Shown here piece by piece: positions 1 through 8,159 of a DNA stretch of 64,000 bases. Origin of the DNA: Clostridiaceae bacterium (GTDB taxonomy: Bacteria; Bacillota; Clostridia; Oscillospirales; Butyricicoccaceae); the NCBI GenBank assembly GCA_009911355.1, contig QXXE01000020.1:1-64000 (forward strand), read 5' to 3'. The notes under the pieces are model-generated. The model searched no databases and had not been told where the DNA came from. It saw nothing but the letters and a program-made list of their open reading frames with translations. The first letter of the stretch is position 1; every line of letters starts with the position of its first letter. The position numbers were made by a program, and so were the translations under genes.

Positions 1-456
1 CGGGACGGGGGCTTGCCCTCGCCGGGCGGGCGTCCTGCGCGGACAGCGCCAGAGGGGCTCGCCCCTCTGGACTCCCTCCCGTCGCCTGCGGGCGGGACGG
101 GGTTGCCCTCGCCGGGCAGGCGTCCTGCGCGGACAGCGCCAGAGGGGCTCGCCCCTCTGGACTCCCTTCCGTCGCCTACGGGCGGGACGGGGGCTTGCCC
201 TCGCCGGGCGGGCGTCCTGCGCGGACAGCGCCAGAGGGGCTCGCCCCTCTGGACTCCCTTCCGTCGCCTACGGGCGGGACGGGGGTTGCCCTCGCCGGGC
301 AGGCGTCCTGCGCGGACAGCGCCAGAGGGGCTCGCCCCTCTGGACTCCCTCCCGCCGCCTGCGGGCGGGACGGGGGTTGCCCTCGCCGGGCGGGCGTCCT
401 GCGCGGACAGTGCCAGAGGGGCTCGCCCCTCTGGACTCCCTCCCGTCGCCTGCGGG
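1..456. repeat. Tandem GC-rich palindromic repeat, five copies of about 91 bp
   Basis: Five head-to-tail units begin at 1, 93, 183, 275 and 366 (90-92 bp each) and a partial unit follows. Each unit holds a perfect inverted repeat around CCAGAGGGGCTCGCCCCTCTGG and a second GCCTGCGGGCGGGACGG motif. Units differ by only a few bases, so the array looks young. The array probably continues left of the window. It can be read as proline/alanine/glycine-rich protein in several frames, but none of these frames has a ribosome binding site. Single diverged copies lie at 9391, 23036 and 63445, and more distant relatives at 4501, 15066 and 48922. Confidence 0.95.
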
Positions 457-524
457 CGGGACGAAGGAAGCAACGCTGCTGTTCCAGGTCAAACCTGCAC
501 CATCTAACGCCTTTGGAGGATTTT

Positions 525-938
525 ATGAAATGCACCGATCTTACAGTCTCTTTCACAGACAAAACGAAAAAAGCAAAGCATTTACACAATCCCAACGGCA
601 TTGACCGTCACAAATTAGACGCGCTTCTGCAACAACTGGACGAAATAATATACATTGGCTGTGACATAGACGCCAGTGATGAAGCATTGGGGCTGGAAGC
701 TGAGTTTTCCACCGGCCACGCTGCCTTTTTTGGCTGGTGCGACCATCTTATAGATGAAATCTGGTATTACAACAACGGCAGTGAAGACCTTGAGCCTGTT
801 GATCTCATCATCAACGGCTGCCCGCAGGCGCGGCTGCTGTGCCGCGCCCCGGAGGAGATCGCCGCAATCATCACCCATTTCTGCGAAACCGGCGAACGCT
901 GGCCCGGCTGCAATTGGATTTGCGACGATGCGATTTGA
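525..938 (+). CDS. Hypothetical protein, 137 aa
   Basis: I do not recognise the family. The ATG at 525 is chosen because GGAGGA lies just upstream; the open frame runs further back but only into the tandem repeat. The protein is acidic and soluble, with several Trp and Cys (ending WPGCNWICDDAI) and no signal peptide or membrane segment. Its size, acidity and Trp-rich C terminus resemble immunity-type proteins of polymorphic toxin systems, but that is only an impression. It is a single gene, closed by a strong hairpin right after the stop. Its base composition is less GC-rich than the neighbouring genes, which could point to recent acquisition. Confidence 0.7.
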   Translation: MKCTDLTVSFTDKTKKAKHLHNPNGIDRHKLDALLQQLDEIIYIGCDIDASDEALGLEAEFSTGHAAFFGWCDHLIDEIWYYNNGSEDLEPVDLIINGCPQARLLCRAPEEIAAIITHFCETGERWPGCNWICDDAI

Positions 939-945
939 ATACAAC

Positions 946-979
946 AGGAACGCGCAGCCCGTATGGGCTGCGCGTTCCT
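946..979 (+). terminator. Perfect 15-bp stem hairpin after the 137-aa gene
   Basis: AGGAACGCGCAGCCC and its exact complement are separated by a 4-base loop. No T-run follows, so it may act as an RNA 3' stabiliser or a weak terminator. Confidence 0.6.
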
Positions 980-1231
980 ATAAGGAGATGTATAGGGTAT
1001 GGATCGTCAAAAACCTTTGAAACTTGCCGGTACAGTGGATAAGGAAAGAAAAAAGAAATGAACATTTTCAAAATGGAGGGAATGAAAAACAAGAGAAAAT
1101 GAAGGTTTATAGCACCGGCCGCGTTTCTGTTGTCTATGTGAATAGTATACCTGCCCCAATGTAATTTGTCAAACCTTCACGGTTTTTTTGCTGCTGGGAA
1201 TTTCCGGAACACTGCCCCGAGCAACCATCCC
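980..1231. other. Intergenic stretch without a convincing gene
   Basis: AT-richer sequence. Two tiny frames exist: 20 codons from 999 behind AAGGAG, encoding a Lys-rich peptide, and 21 codons from 1099. Neither can be supported as a gene. The right end is the 3' side of the minus-strand gene that follows. Confidence 0.4.
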
Positions 1232-1438
1232 TCATCGGAACACCCTTCCTCCTGCGCAGCTCATTTCATCAATTTGTTTATCGTTCCGCAGGATTTCCTG
1301 TTCCAGCTCTGCCTGCATTCCCGCATCCCCTGTCTGGATTGCGAGCAGCAGCCGCCGGTTCAGCGAATACCGCTGCTGCTGCAAGCTGTTCAGTGTCCGG
1401 GGGCGCTTATCCCCAGTCAATTCAGCATATGTACTCAT
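1232..1438 (-). CDS. Small hypothetical protein, 68 aa
   Basis: The product starts MSTYAELTGDKRP and is largely charged helix, with a Gln/Glu-rich heptad-like middle (SLQQQRYSLNRRLL, MQAELEQEIL). A short coiled coil is likely. AAGGAGG sits about 10 bases before the chosen ATG, which favours this start over one nine codons upstream. No family is recognised. It reads in the same direction as the CotH gene upstream and could be the last gene of that transcript. Confidence 0.5.
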   Translation of the reverse strand: MSTYAELTGDKRPRTLNSLQQQRYSLNRRLLLAIQTGDAGMQAELEQEILRNDKQIDEMSCAGGRVFR

Positions 1439-1495
1439 GAAAATCAAGCCTCCTTTTTTCCGCAAACATGCCGCCTGGCAATGAATATTTCACCT

Positions 1496-1597
1496 TTACT
1501 GGTCAACCATTCTGGTGATTATGAGAACCCGCTCGCCGCCTATGCCGTCTCCCACGGATACTTCCCGCATCATCGCGCTTGAGAATCCAGTCTCCAT
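1496..1597 (-). CDS. Possible 33-aa peptide downstream of the CotH gene
   Basis: A 33-codon frame begins 21 bases after the stop of the CotH gene, with AAAGGAAG placed about 10 bases before the ATG. The peptide (METGFSSAMMREVSV...) has no recognisable family. It may be a real small protein translated with the CotH operon or a chance frame. Confidence 0.25.
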   Translation of the reverse strand: METGFSSAMMREVSVGDGIGGERVLIITRMVDQ

Positions 1598-1618
1598 TTG
1601 GCCCCAGCTTCCTTTACC

Positions 1619-3760
1619 CTACTGCCGGAATTTCAGCGCGAAGCCCAGCCCCGCCAATAACACGGCAGCTGAAACGCCCAGCCATAAAAGCCGGTTTGGC
1701 TCCGCCGCGTCGCTTTCCTGTCCCATGTTTCCCGGGAAATCCCTGCGCATTTGCGAGGGGTTACGCGGTTCTGTCTGCTGCGCAGCGTCTTCGCCCTCCT
1801 CCGCGCGCGAAGGCTGCATCGGTTCCGCTCCCCCGTCTTTGAGGGCGTTTTCGCCTCCCACAGCGTCCATTGCGCCACCTTCAACGGGTATACCCGCACC
1901 TTCGCCGGGCCTTCCGATCTCCGCGCCGTGTTCCGTGCCAGCTTTTGCCGCTGTGTCTCCGCCAGTGGGCATTGTGGCCGTCAGGCTATTTGTGTTGGTC
2001 GCTACGACGGTTATGCCCGTTCCACCGGCAGTTTTAGCCATCCTACCGCCGTCACTGGCTGCGCCGTCTTCGCCGTTGTCCGGGCGCTCACCGGGAGCCC
2101 CGCCAAAGCCGCCGCGCCCCATCGAGCCCATATCGGCAATTTCAATATGCGACGCATCCACCAAATTCGCGCCCTCCTGCTGCTGCCCTTCCGAGGTCGA
2201 GGGCACAGTACCCTCCAACTGCCCAGAAATGCTTTCCAGCCGCAGCGTACAGAATTCCCGCAGGGTTTCGACGCCTGTCTCAAATTCTTCATACGTACAG
2301 AATTTCGTCGGGTCCTTTTCGACAAACGGCGCAATCTGCTCCGCAATCTCGTCAATTTTTTCCACCAGCCCATAATCCGCTGTAAGCGATGCGACAAACT
2401 CCGCGTAACGCTTATGATACAACGCCGTATACGCTTCGCTGCTGAAAATCCAAGCCGCCATTGGCCTGTCTTCAAGGGAGCCGCCGCTGACCAGCGTATC
2501 GATCGGAGTATTCACCGTAGCAGTCGCGCCGGAAGCGCCGCCAAAACCACCGCCGCCGAACCCGCCGAACGCCAGGTTATAGTCCCATGGAAGCATGGAA
2601 AGCTGCCCATCCTCTTCATACAGGTAATAATTGTGTACCATCTGCCCGGTGTAGCTGTCGTCGTTGCAGAGGAAATGATGCACGACCATATACCGGATCA
2701 CCTCATCCACGTTTACGGTGTTTTCAATATCCTCTCCCGCGCTGAGTTTTCGCAACGCTTCGATCAGCCGGGTTTGGTCAGCGTTTGTAATATCCGTTTT
2801 GGCGTTCTCAAAAATATTGAGGTAGCTGTCCGGGTCATTGTCGATATATTGCAGCTTTACATCGTTGCTGCCCATACCGCCGAACCCGCCAGGGCCTCCC
2901 CCGCGCCTGCCATCCGGTTGCTGCCCAGGTGCGCCGTCCTGTGACGGGCCGCCGCTCTGCCCAGGCTCTCCCGCAGCGTTTTCCGGCTGCGGCATATCTG
3001 CCGGAAATCCTTCCTGCGGCTGCGGCATCCCTTCCGGGAATCCTTCCGGCGGCTGCGGCATCCCCGCTGGCGCTTCGCCGTCTTCCAATCCTTCCAGATC
3101 TTCCATGTTGAAGCCGCCGCCATTGCCGCGCCCACCGCCAAAGCTCATGCTGTCCGGCTTATACAGCTCGCCATAGCTGTTCCCATAATTGCGGGTAAGG
3201 AATCCGTCTTCCAGCGCTTCTACCGCGATATAGAGCCCCCATTCCTCGCCGTTCACGGTGATATAGGTAAAGCTGCACAGCGGCGAAGGCACGCCAAATT
3301 CCCGCATCAGCGTATATGACAAATAATCCTTGAGATAGGTATTATCCTGGATGATATTGTTCAGGCACAGCTTATCCAGCCCATAATAGGTATTCCCGTC
3401 ATCATAGTGATCGAACTCAATCTTAAAGCTGTAGCGATTGTTCCCGTAAGCTTTCACCGAGCTAAGCGAGGTATTCCCTTTTGCACGGAGCGCAACATTT
3501 TTATATGCTTCCCCGTCAATGACGACCGCGCAGGACTCATATTCCTCGTCCTCGCAGCCCGCAAGAAAGCCCTCCCAATCGTCCATGACAATTTCAACCG
3601 TGTGTACACGCGAAGGGTCGAACAGCCGTGCTTCGTATCCCTGCACTGCGTCCATCCTTTGCAGGCCGAAATGTTCGGCATTGCAAAACAGCACCGCCGC
3701 CAGCACGGCAAGCGCCAGCGCCGCACAGCAGACCCGGTTAATTGCTCTGTGCGTTGACAT
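1619..3760 (-). CDS. CotH-family (CotH kinase-like) exported/membrane protein
   Basis: This 713-aa protein has an N-terminal hydrophobic segment (residues about 9-27, signal anchor) and a split CotH domain. The first part spans about residues 50-190 and includes GLDKLCLNNIIQDNTYLKDY. The second spans about residues 330-420 and includes VVHHFLCNDDSY and LPWDYNLAFGG. The Gly/Pro/Gln-rich stretch between them and the C-terminal region look disordered. The end carries one membrane helix (LLWLGVSAAVLLAGLGFAL) and a basic tail. CotH proteins are atypical kinases first known from spore coats, and many bacterial ones are surface proteins. Here it is third in a minus-strand operon after a VTC polymerase and a DUF4956 protein, a recurring gene association. 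The substrate is unknown. Confidence 0.85.
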   Translation of the reverse strand: MSTHRAINRVCCAALALAVLAAVLFCNAEHFGLQRMDAVQGYEARLFDPSRVHTVEIVMDDWEGFLAGCEDEEYESCAVVIDGEAYKNVALRAKGNTSLSSVKAYGNNRYSFKIEFDHYDDGNTYYGLDKLCLNNIIQDNTYLKDYLSYTLMREFGVPSPLCSFTYITVNGEEWGLYIAVEALEDGFLTRNYGNSYGELYKPDSMSFGGGRGNGGGFNMEDLEGLEDGEAPAGMPQPPEGFPEGMPQPQEGFPADMPQPENAAGEPGQSGGPSQDGAPGQQPDGRRGGGPGGFGGMGSNDVKLQYIDNDPDSYLNIFENAKTDITNADQTRLIEALRKLSAGEDIENTVNVDEVIRYMVVHHFLCNDDSYTGQMVHNYYLYEEDGQLSMLPWDYNLAFGGFGGGGFGGASGATATVNTPIDTLVSGGSLEDRPMAAWIFSSEAYTALYHKRYAEFVASLTADYGLVEKIDEIAEQIAPFVEKDPTKFCTYEEFETGVETLREFCTLRLESISGQLEGTVPSTSEGQQQEGANLVDASHIEIADMGSMGRGGFGGAPGERPDNGEDGAASDGGRMAKTAGGTGITVVATNTNSLTATMPTGGDTAAKAGTEHGAEIGRPGEGAGIPVEGGAMDAVGGENALKDGGAEPMQPSRAEEGEDAAQQTEPRNPSQMRRDFPGNMGQESDAAEPNRLLWLGVSAAVLLAGLGFALKFRQ

Positions 3761-3771
3761 GCTCTGCCTCC

Positions 3772-4443
3772 TTATCCCATGTACTCGCCGTTGTAGCTGA
3801 CGAGGACCGCGCTGCTTACGCCGTCCATTTCCGCAAGCGTATTGATAAAATCGGTATTGTCGTCCTTCAAGCGGATTTCCAGGTTGAGCTCGATGCCGCC
3901 CTTTTGCGCAGTCTTGCTCTTGAGGACACAGCGCTCAGCCTGTAAATCCAAATACGCGCGCGCCGCCGCCTCGCAATCGTGGTTTTCGCAAGACAGCACC
4001 ACAATATACGGGTTCTTATAAGCCTGCCGGTTCACAAATACCAGCAGGAACACACCAATCACAACACTGCCAACCACCGCAAGCGGGATCATGCCCGCAG
4101 CAAGTACGATGCCGACCGCAATCGACCAAAACAGGAACGCAATGTCAAGCGGCTCCTTAATCGCGGTACGAAAACGGACAATAGACAGCGCGCCCACCAT
4201 ACCGAGTGAAAGCACAACGTTCGACGTGACCGCAAGGATGACAACCGTCGTGATCATGGTCAGCGCAACAAGGGTCACACCGAAGCTAGAAGAATACATC
4301 ACACCAGTAAACGTCTTTTTGTAAACAAGAAAAATAAACATCCCCAGCCCAAAGGAAAGCAGCAGCGCAATCACCATATCCAAAACGCTTACGCTTGCAA
4401 TGTTCTCGAGAAAACCCGATTTGAAAATATCCTGAAAAGTCAT
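3772..4443 (-). CDS. DUF4956-domain membrane protein
   Basis: This 223-aa protein has about four membrane helices in residues 20-135, followed by a soluble C-terminal domain of mixed alpha/beta type. The signature of the family is visible: SLGMVGALSIVRFRTAIKEP, where the charged RFRTAIKEP loop follows a helix. Family function is not established. DUF4956 proteins are usually encoded beside VTC-domain polyphosphate polymerases and CotH proteins, as here. That suggests a membrane partner of polyphosphate synthesis or of the CotH modification. AGGAG lies before the ATG. The CotH gene follows after 11 bases, so translation may be coupled. Confidence 0.85.
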   Translation of the reverse strand: MTFQDIFKSGFLENIASVSVLDMVIALLLSFGLGMFIFLVYKKTFTGVMYSSSFGVTLVALTMITTVVILAVTSNVVLSLGMVGALSIVRFRTAIKEPLDIAFLFWSIAVGIVLAAGMIPLAVVGSVVIGVFLLVFVNRQAYKNPYIVVLSCENHDCEAAARAYLDLQAERCVLKSKTAQKGGIELNLEIRLKDDNTDFINTLAEMDGVSSAVLVSYNGEYMG

Positions 4444-4500
4444 AATCCTGTCACTCCTAAAACAAAAAATACAGATCGGCTTGGTTCAGCCGTTTTCAGC

Positions 4501-4614
4501 CCTTCGTCCCGCCCGCAGGCGGTGGGGGGAGTCCAGAGGGACGAGTCCCTCTGGCGCCCGCTGCGGAGGCGCGGGGGTCCAGGGGGCAGCGCCCCCTGGC
4601 GCCGCCTGCGGAGG
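4501..4614. repeat. Dispersed GC-rich palindromic element inside an operon
   Basis: Relative of the tandem repeat at the left edge, in reverse orientation. It contains two inverted repeats, CCAGAGGG/CCCTCTGG and CCAGGGGG/CCCCCTGG. It fills the gap between the polyphosphate polymerase and DUF4956 genes, and could lower expression of the two distal genes or protect the upstream message. Confidence 0.85.
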
Positions 4615-4617
4615 GCA

Positions 4618-5298
4618 TCAGCCGTAAGCACGGCAAACCGCATACTTCGAGAACGCCGCCGTCCTGCGCCCACGCAGCTGCACCGCGTCGCGGATTACCG
4701 CCGGAAGGAACTCATCCCATTTCACCTCCAAAATAATCGGCGAGCCCGGCACCGGTACGGTTACACAAGACGCATCCAAAAAATCCACCGCGTCAAGCCC
4801 CGTCCGTATGTTGTAATCCAGCGTTACCCGCACATTGCCCGGGCCGAAAATAAACGGCTCCCGCGTGTAGTCAACAATCGTGCGCGGCCGCAGCCCCTGC
4901 GACCGCATCTTGCTGTACAGCTCTGCCACCAGCGGCCGCCCGCTGTCCAGCATCCAGCTGAGATCGCCGTCTATCAGCGCCTGCGCCTCCTCCGCCGTAA
5001 TGGACGCGCTCGCCTTCGTCCCCAGCCCGTCCAGCTTGCACTTCTTTTCCAAATGAATCACCCGGACGTCGCCGTTATAATACCGGATGCGGAATTTCTC
5101 CCGGCGGTTTACCCCATCCAGCTTTTCCCGCAGCGCCTTGTCGGTCAAATTATCAAAATACAGGCTCCTGATCCCGTAGCTGCCCTCGTATGCGTGCCGG
5201 TCAGCCTTTGCAATCGCCCGCATCCGCTGCCGGATCGCCAGCATATCGCAAAATGTGATCTCGTGCTTCCATTCGTGACGGTATTCCGTCATACGCAT
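4618..5298 (-). CDS. VTC-domain polyphosphate polymerase
   Basis: The 226-aa product has the VTC fold that makes polyphosphate from nucleoside triphosphate in the cytoplasm. The N terminus TEYRHEWKHEI, the RSLYFDN strand, the basic strands FRIRYYNGD and HLEKKCKLDG, the ...PRTIVDYTREPF strand and the metal-binding acidic strand ILEVKWDEFLP are all recognisable tunnel-domain elements. The ATG at 5298 is preferred over an upstream in-frame one because AAGGAG lies 10 bases before it and the family begins here. It is the first gene of the operon continuing to DUF4956 and CotH. Its promoter carries the direct repeat also seen at the divergent response-regulator promoter. Confidence 0.9.
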   Translation of the reverse strand: MRMTEYRHEWKHEITFCDMLAIRQRMRAIAKADRHAYEGSYGIRSLYFDNLTDKALREKLDGVNRREKFRIRYYNGDVRVIHLEKKCKLDGLGTKASASITAEEAQALIDGDLSWMLDSGRPLVAELYSKMRSQGLRPRTIVDYTREPFIFGPGNVRVTLDYNIRTGLDAVDFLDASCVTVPVPGSPIILEVKWDEFLPAVIRDAVQLRGRRTAAFSKYAVCRAYG

Positions 5299-5361
5299 GA
5301 TAAAATCGCTCCTTTTTCGTTTTTTGCTGTGCCGCTGGCCGTCCGGCCCCCGGCTACGTTT

Positions 5362-5394
5362 ATTATAATCGCGTTTTCTGAATTGAAGCTGAAT
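5362..5394 (-). promoter_or_regulatory. Promoter of the VTC operon with direct-repeat box
   Basis: On the minus strand ATTCAGCTTCAATTCAG contains two ATTCAG copies exactly 11 bp apart, followed by TATAAT (5362-5367). No good -35 is present, so activation by a winged-helix regulator bound to the repeat is likely. The box matches the one at 5463 almost perfectly. Confidence 0.65.
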
Positions 5395-5462
5395 TTTACA
5401 GTGTCGTTTTTGTGAACGCAAAAATTTACGCCGCCCAGGAAAAATTTGCGCCGTCTTGAAAA

Positions 5463-5498
5463 TTTCAGCTTCCTTTCAGCCGCGCATCGTATTATAAT
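5463..5498 (+). promoter_or_regulatory. Promoter of the two-component operon with direct-repeat box
   Basis: TTTCAGCTTCCTTTCAG contains two TTTCAG copies 11 bp apart, followed by TATAAT at 5493. The 11-bp spacing is the usual binding pattern of OmpR/PhoB-type regulators. This suggests autoregulation by the response regulator encoded directly downstream. Confidence 0.65.
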
Positions 5499-5535
5499 AA
5501 TACTGATCAATGTTTTTAGCATTGGAGGTTGCCGC

Positions 5536-6213
5536 ATGCGTATCCTGGTGGTTGAAGATGAAAAACGGCTTGCGCAGTCCCTGCAAGCGCTGCTTGAGTC
5601 CAAAGGCTTCTGCGTCGAAACCGCATTTGACGGGGAGGCTGGCGCAGAATACGCCGAGCTTGGCGTTTACGACCTGCTCATACTGGACGTGATGCTGCCA
5701 AAGCTCGACGGCTTCGCGCTGGCGCGCCGTCTCCGGGCAGGCCGCTGCGCAGTCCCCATCCTGATGCTCACCGCGAAATCCGACGTCCCCGACCGCGTCG
5801 AAGGGCTGGAAGCAGGCGCAGACTATTACCTCGCAAAACCCTTCGACACCCGCGAGCTGCTCGCCTGCGTCAACGCGCTGCTGCGGCGGCAGGGCAGCCA
5901 GGTCGACACCCTCACCTTTGGCAACACCTCGCTCGGATTGGCCGACGGCGTGCTGTCCTGCGGCAGCGAGCACATCCGGCTCTCCGCGCGGGAATTCGAC
6001 GTGATGCGCCTGCTGATGCAGTCGGGCACGCATAACCTCTCGAAAGAAGCGCTGCTGTCACGGGTATGGGGCTATGACTCCAACGCGGTCGAAAACCACG
6101 TGGAGGTCTATGTCGGCTTTTTGCGCAAAAAGCTTGCAAGCATCGGCTCGGATATCCGGATCGCCGCCATCCGCAGGCTGGGTTACCACCTGGAATCCGG
6201 CCCGCCCTCCTGA
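5536..6213 (+). CDS. OmpR/PhoB-family response regulator
   Basis: The 225-aa protein has an N-terminal receiver (acidic pair in VVEDE, phospho-acceptor D51 in LILDVMLPK, Thr in MLTAKS, Lys in LAKPF). It ends in a winged-helix DNA-binding domain (IRLSAREFDVMRLLM ... VEVYVGFLRKKL ... RRLGYHL). GGAGG lies before the chosen ATG; upstream in-frame starts lack one. It is followed by a Na+/phosphate transporter and then a histidine kinase, the presumed partner. The gene order and the promoter boxes on both sides suggest that it controls phosphate uptake and polyphosphate genes. Confidence 0.93.
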   Translation: MRILVVEDEKRLAQSLQALLESKGFCVETAFDGEAGAEYAELGVYDLLILDVMLPKLDGFALARRLRAGRCAVPILMLTAKSDVPDRVEGLEAGADYYLAKPFDTRELLACVNALLRRQGSQVDTLTFGNTSLGLADGVLSCGSEHIRLSAREFDVMRLLMQSGTHNLSKEALLSRVWGYDSNAVENHVEVYVGFLRKKLASIGSDIRIAAIRRLGYHLESGPPS

Positions 6214-6281
6214 CCCTTCTCCTCGCAGCATCACAGACAGCCGCAAAGGCCACCCTTATGCGGCGGAAAGGTATGAACGAA

Positions 6282-8039
6282 ATGGATATTTCCAACATTA
6301 TCTCCCTGCTGAGCGGCACAGCGCTATTCCTGTTCGGCATGTCCCTGATGGGGGACGGCCTGAAAAAAGTCGCCGGCAACCGCCTTGAGATCCTGCTTTA
6401 CAAGCTCACCAATACGCCGTGGAAGGGCATCCTTCTTGGCACCGGCGTGACCGCCGTGATCCAGTCGTCCTCCGCAACCTCCGCGATGGTCGTCGGCTTT
6501 GTCAACTCCGGGATGATGAAATTCAGCCAGTCTATCGGCATTATCCTCGGCTCCATTATCGGCACCTCCATCACCGGCTGGGTCATCTGCCTGTCGAGCA
6601 TCGGCGGCGGCAGCGGCTGGGTGCAGCTGCTCTCCACCGCTACGATCACCGGCGTGATCTCAATCGCGGGCACGCTCCTGCGCATGTTCGGCAAAAAGCA
6701 GAGCCATATCCACACCGGCGATATCATGCTTGGTTTCGCCGTGCTGATGTTCGGCATGAGCGCTATGAGCGGCTCGGTTGCCCCGCTGACCGAAAGCGAG
6801 GCTTTCATCCATGTGCTGACGGTCTTCTCGAACCCGCTGCTCGGCATCCTCGCGGGGCTGCTGTTCACCGCCATCCTGCAAAGCGCTTCCGCGACCGTCG
6901 GTATTTTGCAGGCGCTCGCCATCACCGGCGCGATCGACTTCGCAACCGCTTTCCCGCTGATCATGGGCATTTCGGTCGGCTCGGCCGTCCCGGTGCTGCT
7001 GTCCGCGCTCGGCGCAAACACCGACGGCAAGCGCACCTCCGTAGTATACCTGCTGACCAATGTATTCGGCACGGTGCTCTGCGGTTCAGTATTTTACGCT
7101 GTCAATTTCGCACATCCCCTCCCCTTCCTCGGCATGACCATGAGCGCGGTCACGATTGCGCTGCTCAACACCACCTTCCGGCTGGTGACTGTGCTTGTGC
7201 TGTGGCCGCTGGTTGGCGCGCTGGAAAGCCTGACCTGCCGCCTGGTCAAAGACGGCCCTGCCGCAGTGGAAAAAAAGCCCAACCTCATCCAGCCCGAAGA
7301 CCGGTTCCTGCCCTACCCGCCGCTTGCGATCTCACAGTGCCGCGAATTTATGATCGCAATGGCGGCAGGGGCGCGCAACAGCCTGATTGCGGCGCTGTCG
7401 CTGACCACCGAATACAGCGAAGACGGCTTTCAGCGGGTTGCGCAGCTGGAAGAGGAATCCGACCGTTATGAAGACGGCATCGGCACCTATTTGATGAAGA
7501 TTACCCGCCGCGAGCTGTCCAAAGGGCAGAATGCCGAGGTTTCGGAATTCTTCCACACGCTGCCCGACCTCGAGCGCATCTCCGACCATGCGCTGAACAT
7601 TGCCGAGACGGCGCAGGAAATCCACCAGAAAGGCATTACATACTCAGATGACGCGATGCATGAGCTGGCTGTCATACACGGCGCGCTTGCGGAGATCGCT
7701 TCCCTGACGGTCGACGCGTTTTCGCGCAGCGACCTGCGGCTTGCCGCGCGGGTGGAGCCGCTTGAGGAGGTTATTGACGACCTTGTCGCGCAGCTCAAGC
7801 AAAACCATGTGACCCGTCTCCGGCAGGGCAGCTGCTCTTTGGAGCAGGGGTTTACCTTCAACAACCTGCTTGTCGACTGCGAGCGTATCTCCGACCACTG
7901 CTCGAATATCGCGCTTGCGCTGCTTGAACGCGACACCGGCGTTGTCGGCTCGCACGAGTATCTGAAAAACCTTGAGGACGCAAAACAGGTATCCTTTACC
8001 CACCATTTCGAGGAATACCAGCAGAAATACGCACTTTAA
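6282..8039 (+). CDS. Na+/phosphate cotransporter with PhoU-like C-terminal domain
   Basis: NptA/YjbB-type protein of 585 aa. It contains two inverted membrane repeats with the family signatures QSSSATSAMVVGFVNSG and QSASATVGILQALA, about nine helices to residue 330, then a soluble helical PhoU-like region (residues about 350-560). It should move inorganic phosphate with Na+. The start at MDISN is chosen from the family's usual N terminus and GGAAAGG upstream; ATGs at 6258 and 6273 are also in frame. Its place between response regulator and sensor kinase suggests that it may report phosphate flux, as PstB/PhoU do for PhoR. That role is inferred. Confidence 0.9.
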   Translation: MDISNIISLLSGTALFLFGMSLMGDGLKKVAGNRLEILLYKLTNTPWKGILLGTGVTAVIQSSSATSAMVVGFVNSGMMKFSQSIGIILGSIIGTSITGWVICLSSIGGGSGWVQLLSTATITGVISIAGTLLRMFGKKQSHIHTGDIMLGFAVLMFGMSAMSGSVAPLTESEAFIHVLTVFSNPLLGILAGLLFTAILQSASATVGILQALAITGAIDFATAFPLIMGISVGSAVPVLLSALGANTDGKRTSVVYLLTNVFGTVLCGSVFYAVNFAHPLPFLGMTMSAVTIALLNTTFRLVTVLVLWPLVGALESLTCRLVKDGPAAVEKKPNLIQPEDRFLPYPPLAISQCREFMIAMAAGARNSLIAALSLTTEYSEDGFQRVAQLEEESDRYEDGIGTYLMKITRRELSKGQNAEVSEFFHTLPDLERISDHALNIAETAQEIHQKGITYSDDAMHELAVIHGALAEIASLTVDAFSRSDLRLAARVEPLEEVIDDLVAQLKQNHVTRLRQGSCSLEQGFTFNNLLVDCERISDHCSNIALALLERDTGVVGSHEYLKNLEDAKQVSFTHHFEEYQQKYAL

Positions 8040-8159
8040 GCACCCCTATTGCAGTTGCCCTGGCAGCTTCCCCGCTGCCAGGGCAGTGCCTTTGAAACCG
8101 GTGGCTGCAAAAACCAGCCTGTCAGCATGATCCCTCGCGAAAGCAAAAAGGAGACGTTT

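Noticed and set aside
1-456. Possible CRISPR array
   Set aside because: Units are 90-92 bp and contiguous, with no unique spacers and no cas genes.
13-507. Proline/alanine/glycine-rich reading frames across the tandem repeat, on both strands
   Set aside because: They follow the repeat unit in several frames, have no ribosome binding site, and recur as shadows at every dispersed copy.
1515-2944. Long plus-strand frames opposite the CotH gene
   Set aside because: They are mirror frames of a GC-rich, low-complexity coding region. The minus-strand protein has clear CotH motifs and a membrane anchor.
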